Origin: Mytilus edulis
Taxonomy: Eukaryota; Mollusca; Bivalvia; Mytilida; Mytilidae
Direction of reading: 5' to 3'
Assembly (NCBI RefSeq): GCF_963676685.1
Contig: NC_092345.1
Span: 84,385,592 to 84,449,591 of the forward strand
DNA: 64,000 nucleotides
Under the pieces are notes generated by a model, which saw only the letters and a list, made by a program, of their open reading frames with translations, did not search any database and was not told the DNA's origin. This document shows, piece after piece, positions 51,067 to 62,980 of the stretch; the stretch's first letter is position 1; the number at the start of each line of letters is the position of its first letter. The position numbers and the translations under genes are program-made.

Positions 51067-53124
51067 AACCAGATGCTCCACAGGGCGTAGCTTTATACGA
51101 CCGCAGAGGTTGAACCCTGAACAGTTGAGGCAAGTATGGACACAACATTCAAGCTGGATTCAGCTCTAAATTTGGATTGTGATTAAATAGTTGATACAGT
51201 ATAGGTTTCTGACACAGAATAAATGTGGTCTAATGAACTTAAAATATTTTTTTTGCCTTTGAGCAATTCACTAAGCTGTTGAATATTAATCCTCTCAAAC
51301 AAATGTTTGAAGAAATTTTCTTTTTATTTATGAAATCTGAAATGAGAAAAATTTAACCCCCCCTTTTTTTTCACATCCCCCTTTCCCTTTTTCCAAAACT
51401 GATCTCAATTCAAATTTCTAATGGAGTTTGCAACAATAACTACTCATTTAAATACATCATAAAATATTAAAATGTAAAATAAAGTGCTTGTTATCACTGA
51501 ATGGTAAAGATTGTTTTAATTTATCAGTTGGTAGTAAAAGTGAATATACATTGTATATTGTATAAAACAATGATTTAAGTTGATTCAACTACTATTCTGG
51601 ACAAAGAAAGATAACTCCAATTGAAAAGTTCTTGCCATTGCACAATATTGTGCAATTGAAAATATTTGCTATTACACAAATACTGTGCAGTTGAAGATTT
51701 CTTGCTATTGCGCAATACTGTGCAATTGAAAATTTCTTGCTATTGCGCAATACTGTGCAATTGAAAATATTTGCTATTACACAAATAATGTGCAGTTGAA
51801 GATTTCTTGCTATTGCGCAATACTGTGCAATTGAAAATTTCTTGCTATTGCTGTGCAATTGAAGATTTCTTGCTATTGCTAAATACTGTGCAATTGAAAA
51901 TTTTGGATCCTGATTTAAACCAACTTTTAAACTGGGCCCATAATCAAAAATCTAAGTACATGTTTAGATTCAGCATATCAAAAAAGCCCAAGAATTCATT
52001 TTTTGTTAAAATCAAACTTAGATTAATATTGGACCCTTTGGACTTTAATGTAGACCAATTTGAAAACGGGACCAAAAATTAAGAATCTACATACACAGTT
52101 AGATTTGGCATATCAAAGAACCCCAATTATTCAATTTTTGATGAAATCAAACAAAGTTTAATTTTAAACTCCGATTTGGACCAACTTGAAAACTGGGCAA
52201 AAATAAAAAATATAAGTACATTTTTAGATTCAGCATATCAAAGAACCCCAAGGATTAAATTTTTGTTAAAATCAAACTAAGTTTAATTTTGGATCCTTTG
52301 GACTTTAATGTAGACCAATTTGAAAACAGGACCAAAAATTAAGAATCTACATACACAGTTAGATTCGGCATATCAAAGAACCCTAATTATTCAATTTTTG
52401 ATGAAATCAAACAAAGTTCAATTTGGACACTTTGGGCCCCTTATTCCTAAACTGTTGGGACCAAAACTCCCAAAATCAAACCCAACCTTCCTTTTATGAT
52501 CATAAACCTTGTGTTTAAATTTCATAGATTTCTATTTACTTATACTAAAGTTATGGTGCGAAAACCAAGAATAATGCTTATTTGGGCCCCTTTTTGGCCC
52601 CTAATTCCTAAACTGTTGGGACCTCAACTCCCAAAATCAATCCCAACCTTCCTTTTGTGGTCATAAACCTTGTGTTAAAATTTCATTGATTTCTATTTAC
52701 TTATATTAAATTTATTGTGCGAAAACCAAGAATAATGCTTATTTGGGCCCTTTTTGGCCCCTAATTCCTAAACTGTTGGAACCAAAACTCCCAAAATCCT
52801 TCCTTTTCTGGTTATAAACCTTGTGTCAAAATTTCATAGATTTCTATTCACTTAAACTAAAGTTATAGTGCGAAAACCAAGAAAACCAAGAAAATGCTTA
52901 TTTGGGCCCTTTTTGGCCCCTAATTCCTAAAATGTTGGGACCAAAATTCCCAAAATCAATCCCAACCTTCCTTTTGTGGTCATAAACCTTGTGTTAAAAT
53001 TTCATAGATTGCTATTCACTTTTACTAAAGTTAAAGAGCGAAAACCAAAAGTATTCGGACGACGACGACGCCAACGTGGTACCAATATACGACCAAACAA
53101 TTTTCAATTTTTGCCGTCGTATAA
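51067..53124 (+). mobile_element. Long copy of the ATACGACC-ended element
   Basis: The left part is ACCAGATGCTCCACAGGGCG, TAGCTTTATACGACCG and GGTTGAACCCTGAACAG; the right end is TTTTTGCCGTCGTATAAAAC. The same pieces occur in reverse at 40816-41666. Internally it holds a 35-bp array (51631-51905), a pair of blocks of about 240 bp (51900-52420) and about four blocks of roughly 150 bp with CCTAAACTGTTGGGACC (52440-52990), then GACGACGACGCC near 53058. It carries no transposase and is non-autonomous. The 103-codon frame at 50858-51169 overlaps its left end and is not supported. Confidence 0.68.
51631..51905. repeat. 35-bp tandem array, about 7-8 units
   Basis: The unit CTTGCTATTGCGCAATACTG plus TGCAATTGAAAATTT is repeated with drift. 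Alternate units use ATTTGCTATTACACAAATAC, so there is a two-unit higher-order period. GCGCAATACTGTGCAATTG is itself partly self-complementary. Confidence 0.8.
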
Positions 53125-53198
53125 AACCAACGGATTGTTTCGGATTAGGTTTTAAAACATTAAGCTACCGTAATTAAACTTATTTCATTTTGAATCAT

Positions 53199-53468
53199 TA
53201 CAGCAGATTCCATTGAGTGTGTTATCAAAGGTAATTCTTTGGTTAGCTTGCTTGTTAGCTGAACCGTGAAGTCATTGTTAGGTTAGGTAAACTACCCTCC
53301 TTTCGAAGTAGCATAGTCCAACAGACAGATTGATTTGAATTCTGTAGGACTAGTCTATTCTTAAAGTAGGGTAGTTTACCTAACCTTACAATGACTTCAC
53401 GGTTCAACTAACAAGCAAGCTAACCAAAGATATTACCTTTGGCTACACACTCAATCGAATCCGCTGTA
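53199..53468. mobile_element. 270-bp foldback element
   Basis: The arms of about 110 bp begin TACAGCAGATTCCATTGAGT and end with the complement (GAATCCGCTGTA). They contain GCTTGCTTGTTAGCTGAACC and GGTTAGGTAAACTACCCT blocks. The ends CAGC.GATTC are flanked by TA. Confidence 0.75.
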
Positions 53469-54766
53469 AGTATGTATTTGCTTGCGTTTTCTTTAAGTAG
53501 TTCGGTCTACTCGACTATATTTTATTTTGTAGATTCATTTTACTGTTCATTGATCTTCATTGAGGAAGTCAACCGTTTCGGACTATATCGAAATTCATGT
53601 CATATTATACTTAATTAAAACTGGTTTGTATGCCATCTCAATATTTTATATATTTGTTTGTTATTTATTATAGAGAAATTTGAAATGTTTTATATTCGTA
53701 TGAACGAAGTAAAAGTAGAATATAACTTCATGTAGATTTCTATTAAATCCATTCAGTTAACACGAATGCGCAATTTGAAAGGACTATAAATATTAAAAAT
53801 GTTATAAAGAAAAATAAACAAGAAAATAGGCATGTACTTTTCCCTTTGAAATCATAGTATCCTGTATCTTTTAATACTCTGTTTCCCTATATTAAAACAA
53901 AACCTTGTATAACCAGGAACATATATATTATGTTCCCAGGTATAACAAAGGGTATTTAACATTTTTTAAAATTAAATAAATAAAAATCAATATGAAATTC
54001 TAAAAGTTCTTATTTAAATTTCGACAAAATAAAGTTGACACCACAATCAATTATAAGCACCATTGTGTTGGTACACAGGTTCTTTTGTAAGATAAAAAAT
54101 GTCTTCCCTAAAAAAAAATCCCACCATAAACCAACAGTACTATCATTTTATCTTAATATATCTACATTTTTCTCAGTTTATGATGAAATTGGGTGACATT
54201 TTCAATACCGCTTCTGACCCAAATCATTTTTTTTTTGGTTTTATACCGAATACGGAGTCCTAAGTAAATCCTCAACAGCTTATAAAGATAAGAAGACATG
54301 GTATGAGTGCCAATGAGACAACTCTCCATCCAAGTCAATTTTTGTAAAAGTGAGAGATCAAAAGTAAACCATTATAGGTCAAAATAAGGTCTTCAACACG
54401 GAATCTTGGCACACACCAAACAGCAACTGATCCATAAAGGTCCCCACAAATGACTGGTTCCAATTCAAACGGGAAAACCAGCGGTCTAATTTATATAAAA
54501 AAGGAGATACACAATCAACAAACTACAATCACTGAACATCAGGCTCCTGACTAAGGACAGGTGCAAACAAATGCAGCGGTTTTGAACGTTTTAATAGGTA
54601 CCAACCTTCATCCTTACCTGAAAGAAAATTGAAACATCATACCGTTACATTTCCAGCGATAACGCCCTTTTTTTCAAACTTCATGTTATACTTAAAATGA
54701 CACAAATTTTTGAACAATACACACTTCTATACTACTAAAGCTGATCCTAAAATTTAGTAGTCGGAG

Positions 54767-54799
<33 letters not shown>

Positions 54800-55429
54800 T
54801 CTCCTCTCAGTGAACCCATACAAAATCGGAAGCATGTGTTCAACGGGGGGCTCTTAAACAGATAACGCAAGACTTCTCAAGAACTTATATAGGATGCATA
54901 TTTCAGACGACTGATTATTATTCAATTCAATCTTGATAGAAATGAAGGAACAATTTGAAAACAGTTATAACAAGCATTCTGTGAGTATTGCATAGCAATA
55001 CATTCATATAGTCCCCTACCGGATCTACCATTTAAAAAATCGTTGAAATGGAAGGAAATTCAAACTTTGATCTATTCCTTGTCATGGTGTAAACTAAATA
55101 AAAATATCTAGTCAGTATCTTCAAGCATGACGAAAAAAAACCCTGATTATTTCAATGTCCAAAGATCAGAACTCTGCACAAAATCAATAGACCGGAACAA
55201 AATTCGAACTTGATCTGTTACTTGTCATGTTAAAACTATAAACTAATAATCAAATCAATATCTTCAAGAATGACGATAAAAAATTTGGAAAACTGATAAT
55301 TTTATTCACTAAAATTATCAGTTTTCAGTTTTAACATGACAATTTTCTAAGTCAAAACACCATAACTCTGCACAAAATCATCAGACTGGAACAAAATTTG
55401 AACTTGATCTGTAACTTGTCATGATAAAA
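53469..55429. other. Gene-free interval
   Basis: It is AT-rich. 54288-54600 is a dispersed repeat related to 2893-3003 (GGTATGAGTGCCAATGAGAC, then CACACACCAAACAGCAACTG). 55050-55420 contains two or three diverged copies of a block with AAAATTTGAACTTGATCTGT and CTTGTCATG. I see no supported coding sequence. Confidence 0.55.
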
Positions 55430-56480
55430 CCAACAAGAGTGCACACGCTAAAATGTCTTGCCTTCTTAACTCACCATTGATATATTGATAGTCCTAATTA
55501 GAAATCTTTACTACAACCATTACTTAAACTTAACTTGATCCAAGAAAATGAGGTCAAGGTCATATACACCAAATGAGAAATTCATGTACACCTTACAATC
55601 ATTCAATACCTAAACCGATGGCTTATAATTTTAAGAAACAGACCTAACCAAGAAATCTAAACATTGACCAATGAACCATGAAAATGAGGTCAAGGTCAGA
55701 TGAACCATGCCTGGCAGACATGTACAGCTTACAATCCTTCCATTCAACATATATGGTTGACCTATAGCTTAAAGTTTAAGAAATACAGAACAAAACACAA
55801 AAATTTAGTACTGAACAATGAACCGTAAAAATTGGGCCAAGGTCAAATAAAACCTGTGCAACAGACATTTAGGTCATAAAATATTTCCATACACCAATAT
55901 ATAGTTGACCCATTGCATATAGTATTAGAAAAAAAGACCAAAAATCAAAAACTTAACTATAACCACTGAACCATGAAAATGAGGTCAAGGTCAGATGAAA
56001 CCTTCCAGTTGGACATGTACACCTCACAGTCCTTCCATACACCGAATATACATTGTACTAGGCCTATTGCTTATAGTATTTGAGATATGGACTTGACCAC
56101 CAAAACTTAACCATGTTCACTGATGAAATGAGGTCGAGGTCAAGTGAAAACTGTCTGACGGGCATGAGGATCTTGCAAGGTACGCACATACCAAATATAG
56201 TTATCGTATTACTTATAATAAGAGAGAATTTTACATTACAAAAAATCTTAACTTTTTTTCAAGTAGTCACTAAACCATGAAAATGAGGTCAAGGACATTG
56301 GACATGTGACTGATGGAAACTTCGTAACATGAGGCTTCCATATACAAAGTATGAAGCATCCAGGTCTTCCACCTTCTAAAATATAAAGCTTTTTAGAAGT
56401 TAGCTAACACCACCGCCGCCGGATCACTATCCCTATGTGGAGCTTTCTGAGACAAAAGTTGCAGGCTCAACAAAAATCCA
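55430..56480 (+). repeat. 1.1-kb dispersed repeat, copy B
   Basis: It matches 24172-25285 along its length and strand, with the same module order, and ends GGATCACTATCCCTATGTGG and AGTTGCAGGCTCAAC. It carries no gene. Confidence 0.8.
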
Positions 56481-56890
56481 AATGTCATTGAGTTATTTCC
56501 CTTTGAAGAGAAAATCTATTTATTAATAAGTATTTCATCAAATATTTAATTCTAGGGAAAGGGCTTTAACTGAACAAAGGAGAAAAGAAGATTAGCTAAA
56601 ATCATGAAAATTGAACTTGAGCTGTAACTTGTCAACTTGTCATGATTAAACAATTATAATTCAAATATCAAGTCTGAGACTACTATATATAGTAGTCTCA
56701 GATCAAATCAATATCTTCAAGCATGAAGAATAAAAGTCTCGAAAACTGATTTGACGGACTGCCGGATGGACAGACAGACAGACTGAGTGCAAACCTAAAG
56801 TCCCCTTCCACTTCATCGGTAGTCACTAGCGGACTAAAAATCTGCCTCTGTGATACAAGATATCTTATAAAAATGTAATTATATAAATAA

Positions 56891-57052
56891 AGATTCTACC
56901 ACTGCATCGAGTGTAATACGATATTTATCCACTCGAGACAGTTAAATTTTCAAATTTAAAACGTGAGGCTTGTCCGAGCGTTTTAAATATTTAAAATTTA
57001 ACTGTCGAGAGTGGATAAATATCGTATTACACGAGATTTGGTGGTGGAATCT
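56891..57052. mobile_element. 162-bp palindromic element
   Basis: AGATTCTACCACTGCATCGA and GTGTAATACGATATTTATCC pair with GGATAAATATCGTATTACAC and GGTGGTGGAATCT. The loop is short (CGTGAGGCTTGTCCGAGCG, near 56963). Confidence 0.78.
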
Positions 57053-57389
57053 CTTTCTCTAATGATTTTCTAACATTATGCAGGCAAACTTATTCCTTCA
57101 TTTCGAATGATCTGCAAAAAGATGTGTTCTTTCTATGTGACGTCATCAGGCATTGTCGCCTTTTTTCATGTCGTCGTAATAGGAAATTTAGAGGAAAGCA
57201 AGAAAATTCGACGTCATAATCGGATTTTAACCAATGAAGTACTGAGATCAAACGAACCACACGTTGATTAAATTTTTTTTATACAATGGGTGCAGAAAGG
57301 GATAAATTGACGAAGAATTAGAGAAGATATCTTATAATTCAAATGAGATATCTTATATATTAAATGAGATATCTTATATATTAAATGTT

Positions 57390-57755
57390 TCAAGTTTTTA
57401 TTAAATCAGGAAAATCAATACAAGTATAATGATGTCTTCCCCCACATTAACATGATATTACATCACATAAATAAATATATATTATGTATGACAAAATATC
57501 AAATCAAGGTTAAATGAATAAAATTACAAAGATTCAAAGCATAATTGTATGTAATGGCATATATTTTTTGTGTCATCAATATTTTGTGGGTTAAGTAAAC
57601 TAATAATGGTTTCCATAACTTTTTCAGGGCACAGATCTTGTGAATTAAAATTTAGTTTATTAAATAGTTGTTTTCTATAATTTTCAAATTTTTTGCAATA
57701 AATAAGGAAATGTTTTTCATCTTCTATTTGATTGCAGTTAGAGCATATTCATGAA
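57390..57755 (-). mobile_element. LINE 3' end fragment
   Basis: On the minus strand, 57750-57530 encodes the C-terminal zinc-binding tail of a LINE ORF2 (ICSNCNQIEDEKHFLIYCKK, then FENYRKQLFNKL) and a downstream segment (PEKVMETIISLLNPQNIDD). The upstream part is missing, so the copy is severely truncated. Confidence 0.65.
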
Positions 57756-57884
57756 ATATCTTATATATTATATACCGGTATGATATGTTACATTTATATA
57801 TATTAAATGAGGAATCTTGAAATTCTAAAAAATAGTGAAACGGCTTGCCATATATGTGTATAGTTTGTTTTTATGATGCATTGT

Positions 57885-58335
57885 ACCACTGTCCCATGCC
57901 AGGGGAGGGTTAGCAAATCCAAATCCAAATCCAAACATGTTTAACCCTGCCACACACTGTATTAGCATGTCAGGAGCCTGTTATTAGGAAGTTGTCATTT
58001 TTTACTGTTTTTTGTATTGAATTTACTACAATACAAACAGTTCTTGGCTCACTTTTTATTTGTTAAGCCTTTTTCAACAGTGATTTTATAGTGTGTTCTT
58101 ACAGTTACATGGTTGTTTAATGTCACACCACTGTCCCAGGTTAGGGGAGGTTTGCTCTTTCAAACAAGTTTAACCCCACCACAATCTCATATGAATCTGC
58201 ATATGCCTGTCCCAAGTCAGGTGCCTGTAACTCAGTGGTTGTAGTTTTTTGCTGTGTTACCTCTTTTTTGTTCATTCATTATTTTTACATAAATGAGGCC
58301 GTTAGTTATCTTGTTAGAATTGTTTTACCTTGTCA
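57885..58335. repeat. Dispersed repeat, two related blocks in tandem
   Basis: Two diverged blocks start at about 57888 (ACCACTGTCCCATGCCAGGG) and 58122 (CACCACTGTCCCAGGTTAGG). Both carry GTTTAACCC.GCCAC and TCAGG.GCCTGT. Related sequence is seen at 1865-1930 on the opposite strand and at 15640-15690. Confidence 0.55.
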
Positions 58336-58441
58336 TTTCAGACACTCTTTTTGTGTCTTAATATAATGAAATATGGGTAATAGATACATGTACTACACAA
58401 AGTCATGGTACTAATATACAAAAGATTTTATATTATCTCAA

Positions 58442-59179
58442 CTAAAATTCAGTTAAAATTGAAAAATGAAGGTCAAGTGATCCTGGTTCATCAAAGTGAT
58501 GTCTTGTTTCTGTTACATTTGCCTTGAATGCTTTTAATTTCTGAATAAATTTCCTTTGTTCTTTTCCAATCCAAGGTCTATTTATATCCTTAATTTGATA
58601 TGGTGTTATATGAACAAACAACTCTATCATGGTTGATGCGATTTTCTGTAAAACAAATTCACTTGTGATCCATGTGTCTTCACGTCCATTGTGTCCAGCA
58701 TCAAGCCAATATACAGATTTTATTTTGGATACAAAGTCTGATGTTTCTGGTGATAAAGGTTTTGTGGCAACCTCAAACAATATCTGATTCAATGGAACAC
58801 AACCTTTACTAAAACCAACAAAAGACACGGATAACTCTGCCGAACTTCCAATGACTGGTCTTGTATCACTCTTCTCACTACTTTTATCTAAATCACAAGC
58901 TTGTCTGTTTTGATACAGTTCTAAGGCTTTAGAGTAAAGTTTTGACAAATGAGTTAATCCATTTGAATTTGTATATGTAAATAACATTGGAATGCCGTCT
59001 TGATCAAATTCAACAAAGTTTGAGTAGATACTAAAAGTATTCAACAACATTTCCTTTGGTTTTATAACTATTATTAAACTATCTTCAAATCTCTTTGCAA
59101 GAATTCTTGCTGTAGACTCTAGATTCCAATGAAGATATAAGTTATTTGTTCTGTGTTGACTCATTATCTCTGGGTAATT
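58442..59179 (-). CDS. C2orf69: C2orf69 homologue, last coding exon
   Basis: A 245-residue exon starts just after an acceptor (CTTATAATTTCAG at 59192-59180) with NYPEIMSQHRTN and ends ILTEF, stop. It matches the family over its length: the HWNLESTARILAKRFEDS start, IIVIKPKEM, VSFVGFSKGCVPLNQILFE with a serine-hydrolase nucleophile elbow GFSKG, VYWLDAGHNGREDTW, HITPYQIKD and RPWIGKEQRKF. The human protein (UPF0565 family) localises to mitochondria, and loss of function causes a mitochondrial disease. Its enzyme activity is not established. The ATG at 59164 is internal: the in-frame NYPEI before it is also conserved. The upstream exon, expected to end in a .YFPGDVQ-type motif, was not found between 59180 and 64000, so it lies further right or was missed. 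Confidence 0.88.
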   Translation of the reverse strand, partial: NYPEIMSQHRTNNLYLHWNLESTARILAKRFEDSLIIVIKPKEMLLNTFSIYSNFVEFDQDGIPMLFTYTNSNGLTHLSKLYSKALELYQNRQACDLDKSSEKSDTRPVIGSSAELSVSFVGFSKGCVPLNQILFEVATKPLSPETSDFVSKIKSVYWLDAGHNGREDTWITSEFVLQKIASTMIELFVHITPYQIKDINRPWIGKEQRKFIQKLKAFKANVTETRHHFDEPGSLDLHFSILTEF

Positions 59180-60240
59180 CTGAAATTATAAGAAAAAGCA
59201 AGCTATCTTATTTAGTTATATGGTCTGTAAAATCTCAAAGTATCTTAAAACATGGTCCATTCACAATATCACAAAACACTTTATCAAAGCAATTGTACCA
59301 AATGCTTATTTTTGTAAATTTTAACAAAACATATTTTTTTAGTTGAGTTTTAGAGTCTTAATCTTAGGAAATTAAGGCTAAACTAATCAAAGTGCTTGAA
59401 AGCACTGAAGGGTATTAAAGATTGCTGGGAATAAAAATTGAACTGCATTGTATACAAATGAAGATAACTCTAATTTCTAAATATTACTTTAAATAACACC
59501 ATGAAACTTTTAGAATGGTCTTCTAGTACCAGATCCATGTTGTATAATTTTTTTGACAAGTATTGTTAAACAAATACACATTTGAATAACATGAATATCT
59601 GAGTATAAAATTGAGAATGGAAATGGCAAATATGTCAAAGAGACAACCTTACCAAAGACCAGATAACAGCCGAAGGCCACGAATGGGTCTATAACTCTGA
59701 GTATGTAAACATGGATTAATTTCTTAATATGTTCATTGATGAAATCTGAAGAATGTTGTGATAAATGTACTGTTTTGGGTTTTTTTCACAAAAGTAGTGA
59801 TAAAGTCTAGAAAATGGATATTAAACTACCAAACTAGCCTGGCATATAACAAATGTATAAGGGTTTTGATTGCTGTGGTACTTTATCTCAAAAACCACAA
59901 CATAAAAACATGACATACAACAACGAACTGGTTACACATTATGTATAAATTGTGTAATTGGACAAAAACAAAAAGTAATCTGAAGTGTAAAATAGGTTTG
60001 TACTCAACTATACTTCATTTTAATATATTTGTACACTATGACATGTACTACATATATATTTTCAAATAAACAAAAAAGGATAAATAAGAGCTGAGTATTC
60101 TGCCTTAATTATATATGGGTTACTAACATTAGTTTGTCCTTTTAAGATGATGAAACTTTAAGAAAAAGATCGTGTGCCAAAAAAATTAAGTACACATATC
60201 ATGCATATATTATTCAAGTTACCAGGTTACATACTGTATT
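59180..60240. other. Intron or upstream sequence of C2orf69
   Basis: It contains a dispersed repeat at about 59605-59700 (GAGAATGGAAATGGCAAATA, GTCAAAGAGACAACC) matching the minus strand of 4420-4505. I see no gene in the remainder. Confidence 0.5.
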
Positions 60241-61420
60241 CAGCGGTGTATACTACGCATTTATGTATAGTCTACACCCCATTTTAATTCCCTTAAAGGG
60301 AAACTTCGCAAAAAAATCAAAAATTGATATTATGTTCATTCTGTATAAAAATGTTCAAATTCATAGATATTAAAGTTTTATTCCGCTAGATAAGCGATCA
60401 CCATCGATTTTAAATTAAGAGTATCAATTCTCCGAGATCCGCCATCTTGTCTTCTTTCCCGATGAATAAAAACGATATGTCTATAAACCACAAAGAAACA
60501 AAACTACAGTAACCGATGTAGTCGTAATTGCGTGTCGATATCTTGTCAATCGTACGGTTGTTTAAAGCGACTAACTAACTTGATACGGAAAATATTCTTA
60601 CTTTTTTTAAATTACCATGGTCTGTTGTTTTTAAACTGTTGATATTGGAATTAGGTGAAAAGTCAAAGTTGAAATCATAAATAAGTGTTCCGTGAAAATT
60701 GTTTTCGAAAATCTAATTTGTTCATAATTCTTTAAAGTAATAAACTTTTTTCAAATATATTTTGATCTTCCCTTATCTGATCACCAGCATGGCTAAAGGT
60801 ATTACTTCCAAAGGTATTGTGAGGGGTGTGAGGTGACACGTCCAGGTATTCAAGCGATTTCCTGTCGGGCTTGCAAGTTCATGCATCGTTTCACTTCTGC
60901 AGGTATTGATCAGTGTACACGGCTGATAACTTATAACTTATAACTTTCCATTTTGAACTATCAGATGTATAATATACAACTCTGTCTTACTTGTCATTAC
61001 TAAACTCATACGCTTGTTTATAAATAACATTTCTGGTGTAAAGAATATAATTCATAATATATAAATAATACCCAAAAAATAAGATTTGATGAAATTAAAA
61101 TCTATTTAAATATTTTTTCCAAGGGTGAATTTGGGAAAATGTAATATATAGTCATTGTCAATAGTGAAGGACAGATTGGAACAGACCAGAAATATTGATT
61201 TAAAAAAAAGTACGCACTTGCCGACGATTCGTTTATACGACTGGATATAAAGTTACGGAACTATAGCGCAATTTAAAATATATACGTGTATACATTGAAC
61301 ATAAGAAAAAAACATATATTTTGAATAAATAGGGGTAAAAGTGTTGTAAATAGACTAGCCAACGTATGCCAACAGTATGTAATCATCGAATGTCGATAGA
61401 CTACAGTTGTATACCAAAAG
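60241..61420. repeat. Probable dispersed element with YY1-like motif and Cys-rich frame
   Basis: It starts with an imperfect hairpin (GGTGTATACTACGC...GTCTACACC, 60244-60278). CCGCCATCTTG at 60440-60450 is the complement of the YY1-type AAGATGGCGG seen at promoters. GTCGATAGACTACAGTTGTA near 61390 is loosely complementary to the left end. If it is a mobile element it is about 1.15 kb. The ends are uncertain. Confidence 0.35.
60797..60943 (+). CDS. Short Cys-rich zinc-ribbon-like frame, unrecognised
   Basis: A 48-codon open stretch has no ATG of its own. It has paired cysteines: YCEGCEVTRPGIQ, AISCRACKFMHRF and a later DQC. Two CxxC knuckles about 17 residues apart, with the basic and aromatic residues between, look like a small zinc-binding fold. 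It follows an in-frame TAA (60794-60796) directly. It may be an exon of an uncharacterised gene or a coding relic of the surrounding element. I do not recognise a family. Confidence 0.25.
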   Translation, partial: RYYFQRYCEGCEVTRPGIQAISCRACKFMHRFTSAGIDQCTRLITYNL

Positions 61421-62980
61421 AAGAAGAGAACCAATTTGATTTAAATACAGGTCGATGTATAACTTTTGCTTTGGTTCATTGAAGCTGTGGACCTAGGAAA
61501 ATCACAGATTTATATTTCAATAAGATTGTTCTCAAACAAAGGAAGGAATTCGTCATCACAATTGTTATATATGCCACTGGACGAACACTAATTATCCCCA
61601 GGGGATGTGAATATTTTGCTGGGAAACTTTTGAGTATCAAAGTTTCAAATTAATTTCGGGATTTATTTTCTTTTTTTGGTATTCAATAACCGAAAAAAGA
61701 ATAAATTACTTGTTCGCTAAATAGGGATATTCTTGTCAAATAAAAGAATTTTAGTTATATTTAAAAAATAGGGAAATATGACATTAAATTGGTTCTGTCT
61801 TTTTTTAAACATCGTTAAAACGATGTGTGTCTAAGGTGAACGCCACAAGAACCCTGTAATACTAGTACGAGAGTATAGCATGTAAACATTCCTTCTCAAT
61901 AATATGGTTGTATTGGAAAACTTTTCATACAGATTGACAACTCATTGTCCGATATGCATGTAATATTTGCCACATGACGCCCATAGTTCTTTCTACCATC
62001 ATCACCTTATTCCTTGATATTGCTGTAAACATCGATGGTTCACACCCAAACAAAATGGGAGTAATGAACCTTCAGAGCTTCTCCGTGTTATACACTTGTG
62101 AAATATATAGACGAAATTTCTGTATTGAAATGAATCTACATCTCACAAACAGGATTTTCAAATAACGATTTTGAGTAATCACCTTACAAACCAATATAAA
62201 CGTATGGCAAGATATAACCATGAAGGAATTTAGTTTTTGTCAGAACTCATCACTATATCATAAACGTATACGTATATATATGGCAGATTTTACAATAACC
62301 AGGATATTTTATTTTTTTTATCAATCAAAAAAGGAATTGCTGAAACTGTGAAACAGACTGTGAAATGTAGTAATGCAGAATGTTATTCTATTAAATGTGT
62401 ATTTCTGAGTAAATAAAAATAAAAATTAATTTGTATTTGTGTTTTCTGTCAGATGTAGAGAGTTTTTAATTTCAAAATGTTAGACATTGCAGAGACATGG
62501 TATCCTACTTGCCCAAAATCTAACTTATTTTGAGTTGAATTTTAAAGTATAAATCATATGTTGGGCATTATATCATGGGCTTATATTTTAATAAAAAGTC
62601 TCCTTTTGGGTGTTTATCACAATTTAAAGGCAGATTTTTATTAGTAAAGGTTAAAAAAGTGCATTTTAATAAAAAATTGCGAATGTTACATATTTTCCGT
62701 CCGGTGTGGTATGTCGCGATCGCAACTTTTATTTTGGTTCTCAGACAGTCCATTGTAGTTATTTTTATCTTCGGATTTATGAATCATTGAAAATACCAAT
62801 TATTTACATTTTGATGACCTTAAGGGGGTCAACGGACTAGAGGAATCAATATCATTGGCTGTTCTATTTTTGCGAATGTTACTGATCTACGTTTCCGTCC
62901 TTATCAGGGTCACGTGAGGAACATTATATTTAGATCTGTAGCTCTCCTGTATAGAAGTTACGATCTCGCCCTGAGTAGAA
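61421..62980. other. Gene-free interval upstream of a possible exon
   Basis: It is AT-rich with no supported coding sequence. CACGTG lies at 62911-62916, about 70 bp upstream of the candidate start codon at 62981. Confidence 0.4.

Noticed and set aside
50858-51169. Plus-strand 103-codon frame ending in WTQHSSWIQL
   Set aside because: Its second half lies in the terminal part of the ATACGACC-ended element, and the complementary copy at 41580-41660 has a different frame. It has no family features.
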